Position numbers and translations under genes: made by a program. The notes beneath the pieces are model-generated. The model made no database searches, was not told the DNA's origin, and worked only from the letters and a program-made list of their open reading frames with translations. Positions 1-9,327 of a stretch of 64,000 nucleotides of DNA are shown in pieces. Source of the DNA: Bacillaceae bacterium SAS-127 (GTDB lineage Bacteria > Bacillota > Bacilli > Bacillales > Domibacillaceae); assembly GCA_002261155.1 (NCBI GenBank), contig NKXN01000023.1:62001-126000 (forward strand). Reading direction: 5' to 3'. Position 1 is the stretch's first letter. The number at the start of each line of letters is the position of its first letter.

Positions 1-836
1 CGGCGAAGTTTCATGATGCGATCGCTCAAGCAGCGAATCAAGATTATGATGGAGTCATTCTCTCGCATGGGGATGATGCGGCGACTGTTGGTGCTGTGAA
101 GAAGCTGACGGAAAAGGGAAAAAGTGTCGTCACGTTTGACTCGATTGAAGAGTTAAAAGAGGTAGAGGGTGTAACTTTAACTTCTCAAGATGACAAAGCA
201 TTAGCAACGTTAAGTGTAGACCAATTAATTAAAGATACGAACGGAAAAGCTAACATTGCTTACCTTTGGGTCGACGGCTTCCCGCCGATGGTACGTCGCA
301 ACGCTGTTTATGAACAGAAGCTAAAAGACAATCCAGGCATTAAAGAAGTGGAACGATTCGGTGTGGCCGCGGCTGATACATCGGTACAGACGCAAAATGC
401 AGTACAAGCGATGCTGAAGAAATATCCAAAAGGAGAGCTTGATGCCATTTATGCGACGTGGGATGCTTTTGCGATTGGGGCCACTCGTGCATTGAAAGAA
501 GCAGGTCGTAATGAAGTAAAGATTTACGGAATTGATGTCTCCAATGCCGATTTACAAGTGATGCAAGAAAAAGGAAGCCCGTGGACATATACAGCGGCTG
601 TTGATCCCGCACTAATCGGCAAAATTGATATGAGAATTTTAGCGAAGAAGTTAGCTGAGGAAGAAACGCCGCAACAATATGCATTAAAAGCCAACTTAAT
701 TTCGCAAAAAGAGCTCTCTTCATCGAAAACACCAATTAACATGGAAAATTTATCAACCGTTGTATCTGGTTGGGGAGAATCGACAGAGTTTGAAGAAGAG
801 TGGATGAAGACATTGAAGGAACATTATAAAAAATGA
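1..836 (+). CDS. Sugar-type ABC transporter substrate-binding protein (5' end missing)
   Basis: The reading frame is open from base 3, so the signal peptide and N-terminal lobe lie outside the window. The visible part has the periplasmic-binding-protein type 1 (RbsB/LsrB-like) pattern: an HGDDAATVGAVKKL segment, an alternating alpha/beta core and a YATWDAFAIGATRAL stretch typical of the second lobe. The stop codon overlaps the start of the ATPase gene by 4 bp, so it is the first visible gene of a tightly coupled operon ending in mtnK and mtnA. From that context the likely ligand is methylthioribose or a related 5-substituted ribose; the ligand is inference and the family assignment is solid. 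Confidence 0.85.
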   Translation, partial: AKFHDAIAQAANQDYDGVILSHGDDAATVGAVKKLTEKGKSVVTFDSIEELKEVEGVTLTSQDDKALATLSVDQLIKDTNGKANIAYLWVDGFPPMVRRNAVYEQKLKDNPGIKEVERFGVAAADTSVQTQNAVQAMLKKYPKGELDAIYATWDAFAIGATRALKEAGRNEVKIYGIDVSNADLQVMQEKGSPWTYTAAVDPALIGKIDMRILAKKLAEEETPQQYALKANLISQKELSSSKTPINMENLSTVVSGWGESTEFEEEWMKTLKEHYKK

Positions 837-2314
837 TTGAGTTAAACAATATCTCTATCGACTTTCCTGGTGTGGCTGCTTTAAAAGATGTGAACGTAAC
901 GATAGAAAAAGGAAAGGCTCATGCGCTAATTGGAGCGAATGGAGCGGGAAAATCTACGCTAATGAAAGTGCTCTCGGGTGCTTATGATCATTATCGCGGC
1001 GAGATTTTCATTGATGGAAAGCAGGTTAATATTCGCTCGCCAAAAGAAGCGAAGCAACAAGGCATTCAAATGGTCTATCAAGAAGTGGATGCGGCCCTTA
1101 TTCCTTATTTAACGGTTGCTGAAAATATTATGCAGGAGCGGATCGGGCAAAGATTATGGATCAATTGGAAAATAATCCATAAACAAGCAGCTGACATACT
1201 AGCAAGCTTGCAAGTTTTTATTCCAACAGAGAAGCGCATCGATCAATTGACGCTTGCCGAAAAGCAAATGGTGCTTATTGCTAAAGCGATTTCTGATGAT
1301 TGCCGCTGTTTAATTTTAGATGAACCGACCGCGCCTTTAAGTCATGCGGAAACGGAGGAATTGTTTCAGTTGATCCGCTTGTTAAAGAAGCAAGAAGTAG
1401 CTATTATTTTTATCTCACATCGCTTGCCGGAGTTATTTGAGATATGTGAAGAAATTACGGTGATGAGAAATGGCTCATGGATGATGACAAAATGCGTGGA
1501 AGACACGTCGACAAATGAAGTCATTGAACAGATGCTAGGGAAAAAGCTGGCGGAACAATATCCGAAGTCGCGTGCGAACATTGGTGAACCAATCCTACAG
1601 GTTAGTGGATTATCGGACGAACGTGTCGTTAAAAATCTGAGTATACACGTAAGTAAAGGTGAAATTGTCGGAATTTCAGGCTTAGTTGGTGCGGGAAAGA
1701 CAGAAATATGTCAGGCATTGTTCGGCGCATCCTCGCAAACAACTGGTGACATTAAGCTATACGGCAAAAAGATGAACATCTCTTCTCCTGCAAAAGCGGT
1801 TCGTCATGGACTCGTGCTCGTGCCGGAAGAACGAAGAAAAGAGGGAATCGTCACGGGTGAATCCGTGGCGACGAATCTTAGTGTAGCTAACGTCAGCCGC
1901 TTTTCTCGTTTGTTCGGCTGGATGGATCGTCAGGCGGAAAAAAGAGCCGCTGAACATATGATCGAACAGCTAAACATTGTAACGCCATCTGCTGAAGCGA
2001 AAGTCGAGCATTTATCAGGAGGCAATCAGCAAAAAGTGGTGATTGGCAAATGGTTGATGGGAGAGGCAGAGGTATATGTGTTTGACGAACCGACGAAGGG
2101 AGTCGATGTGGGAGCGAAAAGAGAAATTTTTGATCTGATTGCTCGACTCGCTAACGAAGGCAAAGGGATTATTTATGCCTCCAGTGAATTAGACGATATT
2201 CTTGGCATGACGGATCGAGTGTATGTCGTTTATGACGGAGAAGTGGTGAAAGAACTAGACACCGCTGCGACGAATGAGGCAGAGCTTTTATTTTATTCAA
2301 CAGGAGGAAAATAG
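833..2314 (+). CDS. Sugar ABC transporter ATP-binding protein, double ATPase (RbsA/MglA family)
   Basis: The 493-residue protein carries two ABC ATPase domains in tandem, as in RbsA/MglA. The first has Walker A GANGAGKST near residue 34, a signature segment LTLAEKQM and Walker B CLILDEPTAPL. The second has Walker A GLVGAGKTE, signature LSGGNQQKV and Walker B VYVFDEPTKGVD. Length is normal for the family. It starts inside the stop of the binding-protein gene and its stop codon abuts the permease ATG, which indicates translational coupling. It would energise import of the pentose-like ligand used by the mtnKA enzymes downstream. Confidence 0.93.
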   Translation: MIELNNISIDFPGVAALKDVNVTIEKGKAHALIGANGAGKSTLMKVLSGAYDHYRGEIFIDGKQVNIRSPKEAKQQGIQMVYQEVDAALIPYLTVAENIMQERIGQRLWINWKIIHKQAADILASLQVFIPTEKRIDQLTLAEKQMVLIAKAISDDCRCLILDEPTAPLSHAETEELFQLIRLLKKQEVAIIFISHRLPELFEICEEITVMRNGSWMMTKCVEDTSTNEVIEQMLGKKLAEQYPKSRANIGEPILQVSGLSDERVVKNLSIHVSKGEIVGISGLVGAGKTEICQALFGASSQTTGDIKLYGKKMNISSPAKAVRHGLVLVPEERRKEGIVTGESVATNLSVANVSRFSRLFGWMDRQAEKRAAEHMIEQLNIVTPSAEAKVEHLSGGNQQKVVIGKWLMGEAEVYVFDEPTKGVDVGAKREIFDLIARLANEGKGIIYASSELDDILGMTDRVYVVYDGEVVKELDTAATNEAELLFYSTGGK

Positions 2315-3319
2315 ATGGCTACAGAACGAACCATCTTAGTGGAGAATGAGCCAGTGAAACCGTCGTTTCAGCTGTTTGACTGGCTATATAAATATGGAAC
2401 GATCGTAACGATCGGACTTTTGATCGCGATGTTTACATGGGCCAATCCTGCATTCATTGAAGCGGACAATTTGATCAATATTTTACGTTCGATCTCGATT
2501 GTCACGATCATTGCGATCGGCGTGACGATTTCTTTAGCGATTAATGGATTTGATTTGTCCGTGGGATCAACAGCGTCATTAGCTAATGCAGTGGCCATTT
2601 CAATGTTTGTCTGGTATTCGCAAAATATCGTGATCGCCATTCTCGCTGTTCTTGCGGCTGCACTAGTCATTGGCGCACTTAATTCATTATTCATTATTAA
2701 ATTTAAAATTCCAGATATGCTCGCGACGCTCGCGATGATGTTTATTATTCAAGGGGTGGCTTTGACGTATACGAAAGGAGCAACCGTTACGCAAAACATG
2801 GTGATGCCAGATGGAACGTTTGCGACAGGAATGATTAGTCCTATCTTTGAAAAAATGGGGCAAGTCCCTTGGATCATTGTTGTCATGTTTGTAGTCGTTT
2901 TTCTTGTTCATCTGTTTTTAACGTATACGAAGCATGGCCGTTTCATGTATATGATCGGTGGCAATCAGGAAGCAGCACGACTGTCTGGAATTGCTGTGAA
3001 TAAATATAAAATGATGGCTTACTTATTGTCGGCTATATGTGCAGCAGTTGGTGGAATGGTGTTATCAGCTCGGGTCATGACAGCGGAAATTAATGCGGGA
3101 GCTCCTTATTTAATGGATGCAGTCGCTGCTACTTTTATCGGTTTTGCCGTTTTTGGAGCAGGGAAGCCGAACGCCATTGGTACCTTGATTGGTGCGGTGC
3201 TTATTGGGATTTTGCAAAATGGCCTAGTGATGATTTCTGTTCCTTATTATGCGATGGATATTGTAAAAGGAGCGGTTTTAGTATTTGCTTTAGGGCTTAC
3301 TTATTATAAAAAGCGATAA
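2315..3319 (+). CDS. Sugar ABC transporter permease (RbsC/BPD_transp_2 family)
   Basis: This 334-residue integral membrane protein has about eight to ten hydrophobic segments and the RbsC-type signatures GFDLSVGSTASLANA near residue 84 and AGAPYLMDAVAATFIGFAVFG near the C-terminus. It begins at the base after the ATPase stop codon with AGGAGG just upstream inside the ATPase gene. A single permease gene would form a homodimer with the double ATPase, as in ribose transporters. The next gene, mtnK, follows after about 15 bp. Confidence 0.92.
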   Translation: MATERTILVENEPVKPSFQLFDWLYKYGTIVTIGLLIAMFTWANPAFIEADNLINILRSISIVTIIAIGVTISLAINGFDLSVGSTASLANAVAISMFVWYSQNIVIAILAVLAAALVIGALNSLFIIKFKIPDMLATLAMMFIIQGVALTYTKGATVTQNMVMPDGTFATGMISPIFEKMGQVPWIIVVMFVVVFLVHLFLTYTKHGRFMYMIGGNQEAARLSGIAVNKYKMMAYLLSAICAAVGGMVLSARVMTAEINAGAPYLMDAVAATFIGFAVFGAGKPNAIGTLIGAVLIGILQNGLVMISVPYYAMDIVKGAVLVFALGLTYYKKR

Positions 3320-3334
3320 TGGGAGGAGATGGAG

Positions 3335-4594
3335 ATGAAAGATTTTACGTCTGCTTATTTTACAATGAATGAAGAAGATGCAGTACAGTATGCACAAAAT
3401 AAGCTGAATATTTTTTCCGAGGATACGGAGCTAACGTGTCAGGAAATTGGGGACGGTAATTTAAATTATGTCTTTCGAGTGGTCGATCAAAAAAGTGGAC
3501 AGTCGATTATTATTAAGCAAGCAGGGCCAGTGGCGCGCATTTCAGACGTCTTTAAGCTCTCACCTGATCGCAATCGCATTGAAAGTGAAATTTTGACGTT
3601 ACAGGATGAGCTGGCATCAGGCTTAGTGCCAAAGGTATATTCATACGATCCCGTGATGAATTGCTGCGTGATGGATGATTTATCTGATCATGAAATTTTG
3701 CGTTCGGCGTTGTTAAAAGGGCGGAAGTTTCCTTTGTTTGCGGATCATATTACGACATTTCTAGTTCGGACTTTGCTGTTAACATCTGATGTCGTGTTAG
3801 AGCATAAAAAGAAAAAGGCACTTGTCCAGCAGTTTACGAACCCTGAGTTGTGTGAAATAACAGAAGATTTAGTCTATACAGAGCCGTTTTATGATTGTGA
3901 GCAAAATGATGTATTTGAAGGGACAAAGGAATTTGTTCGGGAAGAGATTTGGGATGATAAACGGCTACGATTAGAAACAGCGAAGTTAAAGTTTGATTTT
4001 ATGACGAAATCTCAATCATTGCTTCATGGAGATTTGCATACAGGCTCGATCTTTGTGAAAGAGGACTCAACGAAAATCATTGATCCAGAGTTTGCGTTCT
4101 ATGGACCAGCTGGTTATGATATCGGCAACGTAGTAGCGAATTTGATTTTTGCTTATATTCATGCTAACTACACAATAGAAGAAACTGAAAAGAGAGTAGA
4201 TTATTTGCGATATTTAGAGGAGACAATTAGCCAAGTGATTCAGCTTTTTTCAGAGAAATTTCTTCAGCTCTGGGATGAAAAAGCAACGGAACAAACCGCT
4301 ACTTTCCCTGGATTTAACGAATCGTATCTTGATTCCATTCTTGAAGACACAGTCGCTGTCGTCGGACTTGAGCTGTGCCGTCGAGTGATTGGTATTGCTC
4401 ATGTGAAGGATTTGACATCGATTCCGAATGTCGACAAGCGTACAGCGGCGGAGAAAATTTGTTTAACAGCCGGGAAAACGTTTATTCTTGAACGTTCAAC
4501 GATTCGAACAGGAGACGATTTTGTTCAGGTGTTGCAACATAGTGTGAAGGGGGTAGAGGGTCATGGAAGCGATTCAGTCCGTACGGCTCGATGA
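3335..4594 (+). CDS. mtnK: S-methyl-5-thioribose kinase
   Basis: MtnK phosphorylates methylthioribose on O1 using ATP, the entry step of methionine salvage from exogenous or recycled MTR. Diagnostic stretches are CQEIGDGNLNYVF, IIKQA, the kinase motif HGDLHTGSIF (catalytic Asp) and IDPEFAFYGPAGYDIG (metal-binding Asp). A start at 3329 is possible, but GGAGGAG abuts it directly; 3335 gives better spacing and a 419-residue protein. The 3' end overlaps mtnA by 32 bp. Gene order transporter-mtnK-mtnA makes an uptake-and-phosphorylate module; promoter elements, including any SAM riboswitch, would lie left of the window. Confidence 0.95.
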   Translation: MKDFTSAYFTMNEEDAVQYAQNKLNIFSEDTELTCQEIGDGNLNYVFRVVDQKSGQSIIIKQAGPVARISDVFKLSPDRNRIESEILTLQDELASGLVPKVYSYDPVMNCCVMDDLSDHEILRSALLKGRKFPLFADHITTFLVRTLLLTSDVVLEHKKKKALVQQFTNPELCEITEDLVYTEPFYDCEQNDVFEGTKEFVREEIWDDKRLRLETAKLKFDFMTKSQSLLHGDLHTGSIFVKEDSTKIIDPEFAFYGPAGYDIGNVVANLIFAYIHANYTIEETEKRVDYLRYLEETISQVIQLFSEKFLQLWDEKATEQTATFPGFNESYLDSILEDTVAVVGLELCRRVIGIAHVKDLTSIPNVDKRTAAEKICLTAGKTFILERSTIRTGDDFVQVLQHSVKGVEGHGSDSVRTAR

Positions 4595-5612
4595 TGAAAA
4601 TAGTTGTCTAGTTTTGCTTGACCAGACACTTTTACCGAATGAAAAGGTGTTTTTGCGACTAGCTACTGTAGAAGAGATTTGGGATGCGATTTATCATTTG
4701 AAAGTGCGAGGAGCGCCAGCCATTGGGATTGCTGCCGCTTACGGTGCTTATTTAGGGGTGAAGAAGTCAGAAGCTTCTTCTTTTGCTGAGCTAGCTGAAG
4801 AATTTGCCAAGGTTAAGCAATATTTAGCTTCTTCCCGGCCAACTGCCGTCAATTTATTTTGGGCGCTTGAGCGGATGGAGAAACGATTGTACGCAGAAGC
4901 GCATCAATCTGTTTTTGCCATGAAACAAGGATTAAAGGAAGAAGCAGAAGCGATTCGGGCGGAAGATGAGAAGGTCTGCTTAGCAATTGGAGAACAGGCT
5001 TTATCTTTATTGGAGCCTGGCTGGGGGCTGCTCACTCATTGCAATGCAGGGACGATCGCTACCGCCAAATATGGAACGGCTTTAGCCCCAATTTATTTGG
5101 GGCAGGAGCGTGGATATCATTTTAGTGTATATGCCGATGAAACGAGACCGCTTTTACAAGGAGCCCGTTTGACGGCATGGGAGCTGCAGGAAGCGGGTGT
5201 TGATGTTACGTTAATTTGTGATAATATGGCGTCGATTGTGATGCAAGAAGGGAAAGTGCAAGCGATACTCGTCGGCTGTGATCGAGTGGCGGCTAATGGG
5301 GATACCGCTAATAAAATTGGTACATCGGGTTTAGCGATTTTAGCGAAACATTATGATATTCCGTTTTATGTGTGTGCACCGACTTCGACGATCGATTTAA
5401 ACTGTGCAACCGGTGCTGACATCCCAATTGAAGTAAGAAAAGCGGAAGAAATTACGAGCCAATGGTACGAACAGCCGATGGCACCAGCGAATGTGAAAAC
5501 GTATAATCCTGCTTTTGATATTACAGATCATCGTTTGATTACGGCTATTATTACGGAAAAAGGGATTATTAGGGGAGAGCTCGCCACTTCTCGAGTTTTG
5601 TCGAATAATTGA
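4563..5612 (+). CDS. mtnA: S-methyl-5-thioribose-1-phosphate isomerase
   Basis: MtnA converts MTR-1-phosphate to MTRu-1-phosphate in methionine salvage. The sequence shows the eIF2B-related fold with RGAPAIGIAAAYG near the N-terminus, catalytic Cys in LTHCNAGTIATA and catalytic Asp in VGCDRVAANGD. Ribosome site GGGGG...GAGGG precedes the ATG at 4563. Length (349) is normal. The last residues, LATSRVLSNN, are encoded by a degenerate copy of the dispersed repeat described below (about 5578-5605), so the native C-terminus may have been replaced or extended. A terminator follows. Confidence 0.95.
   Translation: MEAIQSVRLDDENSCLVLLDQTLLPNEKVFLRLATVEEIWDAIYHLKVRGAPAIGIAAAYGAYLGVKKSEASSFAELAEEFAKVKQYLASSRPTAVNLFWALERMEKRLYAEAHQSVFAMKQGLKEEAEAIRAEDEKVCLAIGEQALSLLEPGWGLLTHCNAGTIATAKYGTALAPIYLGQERGYHFSVYADETRPLLQGARLTAWELQEAGVDVTLICDNMASIVMQEGKVQAILVGCDRVAANGDTANKIGTSGLAILAKHYDIPFYVCAPTSTIDLNCATGADIPIEVRKAEEITSQWYEQPMAPANVKTYNPAFDITDHRLITAIITEKGIIRGELATSRVLSNN
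5578..5605 (+). repeat. Degenerate copy of the dispersed 31-bp repeat in the mtnA 3' end
   Basis: The segment keeps CACTTCTCGAGTTTTGTCG followed by AAT, matching the copy at 16975 (CACTCCTCGAGTTTTGTCG) with one change. The 5' half (GGTGCCTG) has decayed. It is read in frame as the end of MtnA. Confidence 0.6.
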
Positions 5613-5621
5613 TACGAATAG

Positions 5622-5653
5622 AAAAGTCGCCTGTTATTTAGGTGGCTTTTTTA
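5622..5653 (+). terminator. Rho-independent terminator after mtnA
   Basis: The stem AAGTCGCCT / AGGTGGCTT (G-U pairs allowed) with a 7-nt loop is followed by a T-run. It closes the methylthioribose operon. Confidence 0.8.
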
Positions 5654-5690
5654 TTATTGGGTGTTTTGAAGTTAAAATATTAAGAATAAT

Positions 5691-5721
5691 TTGACAATAA
5701 AATAAGTTTTTGTGTTATGAT
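5691..5721 (+). promoter_or_regulatory. Putative sigma-A promoter of the TRAP operon
   Basis: TTGACA at 5691-5696 and TATGAT at 5716-5721 are separated by 19 bp, slightly longer than ideal. They lie 40-70 bp before the ribosome site of the next gene. Confidence 0.5.
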
Positions 5722-5764
5722 AATGTTGTAATTTATGTACAAATATGGTGAGAAGGGGGAATTG

Positions 5765-6757
5765 GTGTTGCAAAAGTGGCGTAACCGTTTGCTTTTTGTC
5801 ATGATGTTAGCTTTTATGTTAGTCGTGTCTGCGTGTAATAGTGGAGAAAAAGAAACAGGTGGAGAAGTGGAGAAAGAAGGTAGCAGCAAGAACATTAGTA
5901 TTGCAACCGGTGGCACAGGAGGCACTTATTACCCACTTGGCGGTTCAATGGCCAATATTATTTCTGATAATACGGGAATTGAAGCGAATGCCCAATCATC
6001 AGGTGCATCTGCGGAGAATTTAACAGCGATTAAAAATGGAGATGTCGATATCGCATTTACGCAAACGGACATTGCTTCATATGCTGTGAACGGACAGCAA
6101 ATGTTTGAAGGAGCAAAGATTGAAAACTTTCAGGCGATCGGGACACTTTACCCAGAAACGATCCAAATTGTGACGACAAAAGACAGCGGGATTGAATCGG
6201 TCAGTGATTTAAAAGGGAAAACCGTTTCTGTCGGGGCACCTGGGTCAGGAACCGCTCCAAATGCCCAGCAAATTTTAGAAGCATATGGTTTATCCTTTGA
6301 CGATATTAAAAAGCAGGATCTATCCTTTGATGAATCAACAGATGGCATTCAAAGTGGCAGCATTGATGCGGCCTTTATTACAGCTGGTACACCAACAGGA
6401 GCTGTCGAAGCGTTATCTGCTCAAAAAGAGGTCAAAATCATTCCTATTGAAAAAGATAAAGCCCAGGAATTAATTAAGAAATATCCGTATTATGCGGAGG
6501 ATACGGTTCCAAAAGGCACATATAAAATAGCTGAAGATGTACCGACTGTTGCGGTAAAGGCGATGCTTGTTGTTGGTGACACATTAGATGAAGATAGCGT
6601 GTATAACATTACGAAAGCTATTTTCGATCATACGGATAAAATCACTCATGCCAAAGGTGAATTAATTAAAGCCGATACTGCACTAGAAGGTTTAGGAGAT
6701 TTAAAGCTACATCCTGGTGCTGAGAAATATTTCACAGAAAAAGGGGTAGCTAAATAA
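5765..6757 (+). CDS. TAXI family TRAP transporter solute-binding lipoprotein
   Basis: The protein has a lipoprotein signal peptide ending in LVVSAC, then the TAXI-family core beginning IATGGTGGTYYPLGGSMA and including SGASAENLTAIKNGDVDIAFTQTD. The upstream ATG at 5735 is in frame, but the ribosome site AGAAGGGGG at 5751-5759 fits the GTG at 5765 and gives a proper signal peptide, so the GTG is preferred (331 residues). It binds a small carboxylate (glutamate-like or 2-oxoacid; not resolvable here) outside the membrane and delivers it to the fused permease at 7333. Transport is driven by an ion gradient rather than ATP. Confidence 0.9.
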   Translation: MLQKWRNRLLFVMMLAFMLVVSACNSGEKETGGEVEKEGSSKNISIATGGTGGTYYPLGGSMANIISDNTGIEANAQSSGASAENLTAIKNGDVDIAFTQTDIASYAVNGQQMFEGAKIENFQAIGTLYPETIQIVTTKDSGIESVSDLKGKTVSVGAPGSGTAPNAQQILEAYGLSFDDIKKQDLSFDESTDGIQSGSIDAAFITAGTPTGAVEALSAQKEVKIIPIEKDKAQELIKKYPYYAEDTVPKGTYKIAEDVPTVAVKAMLVVGDTLDEDSVYNITKAIFDHTDKITHAKGELIKADTALEGLGDLKLHPGAEKYFTEKGVAK

Positions 6758-6770
6758 ACGAAGTTACAAC

Positions 6771-6808
6771 AAAGGTGATAGGCTGAATACTCTCAGTCTA
6801 TCATCTTT
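6771..6808 (+). terminator. Intra-operon hairpin after the TAXI protein
   Basis: AAAGGTGATAGGCTGA pairs with TCAGTCTATCATCTTT (two G-U pairs) around a short loop. There is no long T-run, so it may be a partial terminator or 3'-end stabiliser that keeps the binding protein more abundant than the permease. Confidence 0.55.
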
Positions 6809-6830
6809 GCCATCAGAGAGAGGAGAGGCA

Positions 6831-7340
6831 ATGATTCATAAAATTCTTTTATTCTTTTTTTCTATTCTTTTAGTTAGCAGTTTTCTCTTCTTTTTTCCTT
6901 ATTATCGAGTTATCGCCTTCTCATTTGAAAACACGAATCAATTGCTCGCCTACCTTCCACTTCAAGCATCAAGAACCTTTCAAATTCAATACACGCATTC
7001 TATTCATCTAACTGACGTGGTAGAAACGTATCAATTGAAAGATGAACAAATTGTTCAGACGGAATTGCAGTATGAAGATTTTGCGATTGGCATGCCTTCT
7101 AATGCAGAAGGAGAAGAAATATTTATAAAACAGAATGGGAAATATTTCATTAAGAATATGAACCGCGCCTTTCCTTTTATTGATGTGCGAATTGGTCAAG
7201 TCAAGGCAGAGCATCAACTCCATTATGAAAAACAGATGTATCGCCTAGCTGACTATCTATCTCCAGGTACATGGGTACGAATTCAGCCGAAACGACTCAG
7301 TCTTTGGCAGCAACTGAAAGGAGTGAAAATCGATGAGTAA
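6831..7340 (+). CDS. DUF1850 domain protein of the TAXI-TRAP system
   Basis: The product is a small protein with one N-terminal membrane segment (about residues 4-24) and an extracytoplasmic region with YTHSIHLTDVVETY, characteristic of DUF1850 proteins found between TAXI binding proteins and fused TRAP permeases. An in-frame ATG at 6807 lacks a ribosome site; GAGAGGAGAGG precedes 6831, which is preferred (169 residues). Its stop overlaps the permease gene by 8 bp. No biochemical role is established for the family; an accessory role in substrate transfer is inference from conserved linkage. Confidence 0.82.
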   Translation: MIHKILLFFFSILLVSSFLFFFPYYRVIAFSFENTNQLLAYLPLQASRTFQIQYTHSIHLTDVVETYQLKDEQIVQTELQYEDFAIGMPSNAEGEEIFIKQNGKYFIKNMNRAFPFIDVRIGQVKAEHQLHYEKQMYRLADYLSPGTWVRIQPKRLSLWQQLKGVKIDE

Positions 7341-9303
7341 GGAGCCGTTCGAAACGTTATCTCAAGAAAAACAGCAGGAGCTACTCGAGAAATATGATTT
7401 AGAAGCAGGGGCAAGGAAGCTGACTGGCATTTTTGGATATATTGTCTTTTTTGGATTATTGGCCTTTTCATTATTCCAGCTTTACACCGCTATTTTCGGC
7501 GTATTCACCGCACAAATTCAACGATCTGTTCACTTAGGTTTTGCTCTTGCATTAATTTTTCTATTATACCCAGCCAACCGAAAAAAGCGGAACATAGGGA
7601 AGTTTCAAGTCGCTTGGTACGATATCGTGTTAGCTATATTGAGTGTGTATGTTGGAGCATATTGGCCAGCGAACATGGATGAGATTGTGATGCGAGCAGG
7701 CCTTTTAACACAAATGGATTTTTATACGGGGCTATTAGCTGTCCTACTCGTGCTAGAAGCGACGCGTCGAGCGGTCGGTTTGCCGATTACGATCATTGCG
7801 ATTCTGTTTTTAGCGTATGGCTATTTCGGTTCTTATATGCCGGACTTTCTGTCGCATCGTGGCTTGAGCGCAGAGCGGTTGATTCAAACGATGTTTTTTA
7901 CAACGGAAGGAATTTTAGGGACACCGTTAGCGGTTTCTTCAACCTTTATCTTTTTATTCCTTTTATTTGGAGCTTTCCTTGTGAAAACGGGTGTCGGGCA
8001 ATACTTCAATGATTTGGCGGTGGCGATTGCCGGAAGAAGTACGGGGGGGCCTGCTAAGGTAGCGATTTTTTCCAGTGCCTTGCAAGGAACGATTAGCGGT
8101 AGTTCTGTAGCTAATGTGGTGACGTCTGGATCTTTTACGATTCCGATGATGAAAAAGCTCGGCTACAAAAAAGAGTTTGCGGGAGCTGTTGAGGCGGCCG
8201 CTTCGACAGGTGGACAGTTAATGCCGCCAATTATGGGAGCTGCCGCCTTCTTAATGGTTGAGTTTATCGGTGGGGGCTTAACGTATTGGGATATAGCGAA
8301 GGCAGCGGTGATTCCAGCTGTGTTATATTTTACTGGAATTTGGATTATGACACATTTTGAGGCGAAGCGGATTGGGTTAAAAGGGTTAACGAAAGAGCAA
8401 ATGCCGAATCGAAAGGAAATTTTTAAACAATTGTATTTATTGCTTCCAATCATTGCGGTTATTGTGTTGTTAATGTCAGGCATGACAGTTACTTATGCTG
8501 CCTTGTACTCAATCCTTATTTCAATTATTGTTGGTTTCATTAATCGAGCGGCAAAGATGAAATGGAAGGATATCATTCATGCTTTAGTGGACGGAGCACG
8601 AACGGCTTTAGGTGTAGCAGCAGCAACAGCTGCAGCGGGGATCATTGTTGGAATCGTTACGAAAACAGGCCTTGGCTTAAAGTTAGCGAATGGGTTATTA
8701 GATTTAGCAGGCGGCTTGTTACTACCTACACTGTTTTTAACGATGATTGCCTCGATTATTCTAGGAATGGGTTCGCCAACTACCGCAAATTATGTTATTA
8801 CATCAACGATTGCGGCACCAGCGATTATTTTGCTAGGTGTACCGGATTTATCTGCTCATTTATTCGTGTTTTATTTTGGGATCATCGCAGATATTACTCC
8901 ACCAGTTGCTTTAGCTGCCTTTGCTGCCGCTGGAGTATCAGGGGGAGAACCGATCCGAACAGGGATTCAATCGGCTAAACTAGCGATTGCTGCTTTTATT
9001 ATTCCGTATGTATTTGTCTTGTCCCCACAGTTATTGATGATTGACACAACACCTTTGCAACTTATCTGGGTTGTTTTTACTGCGTTATCTGGAATGATTG
9101 CCATTGGAGCTGGTATGGTTGGCTTTTGGGTGCGGAAATTACAATGGGGAGAACGAGCTCTTTCAATTGCTACAGGACTATTACTGATCTATCCTGAAAG
9201 AATATCTGATGTGACAGGGTTAATCTTATTTGTGGCCTTACTCATGATTCAATGGTTTTGGAAGCGAGATGAGAACAAACCAACAGGGATGATTAGTGTG
9301 TAG
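7333..9303 (+). CDS. TRAP transporter fused permease (4TM + 12TM, TAXI type)
   Basis: The 656-residue polytopic protein fuses the small DctQ-like and large DctM-like subunits, as usual in TAXI-TRAP systems. The DctM part shows GTISGSSVANVVTSGSFTIP and EAAASTGGQLMPPIMGAAAF near residues 255-300, and GMGSPTTANYVI and DITPPVALAAFAAAG in the C-terminal half, all hallmark motifs. It overlaps the DUF1850 gene and completes the transporter. A perfect 20-bp hairpin terminator follows. Confidence 0.93.
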   Translation: MSKEPFETLSQEKQQELLEKYDLEAGARKLTGIFGYIVFFGLLAFSLFQLYTAIFGVFTAQIQRSVHLGFALALIFLLYPANRKKRNIGKFQVAWYDIVLAILSVYVGAYWPANMDEIVMRAGLLTQMDFYTGLLAVLLVLEATRRAVGLPITIIAILFLAYGYFGSYMPDFLSHRGLSAERLIQTMFFTTEGILGTPLAVSSTFIFLFLLFGAFLVKTGVGQYFNDLAVAIAGRSTGGPAKVAIFSSALQGTISGSSVANVVTSGSFTIPMMKKLGYKKEFAGAVEAAASTGGQLMPPIMGAAAFLMVEFIGGGLTYWDIAKAAVIPAVLYFTGIWIMTHFEAKRIGLKGLTKEQMPNRKEIFKQLYLLLPIIAVIVLLMSGMTVTYAALYSILISIIVGFINRAAKMKWKDIIHALVDGARTALGVAAATAAAGIIVGIVTKTGLGLKLANGLLDLAGGLLLPTLFLTMIASIILGMGSPTTANYVITSTIAAPAIILLGVPDLSAHLFVFYFGIIADITPPVALAAFAAAGVSGGEPIRTGIQSAKLAIAAFIIPYVFVLSPQLLMIDTTPLQLIWVVFTALSGMIAIGAGMVGFWVRKLQWGERALSIATGLLLIYPERISDVTGLILFVALLMIQWFWKRDENKPTGMISV

Positions 9304-9327
9304 TAGTTTGAACGGAGGGACCTATCA

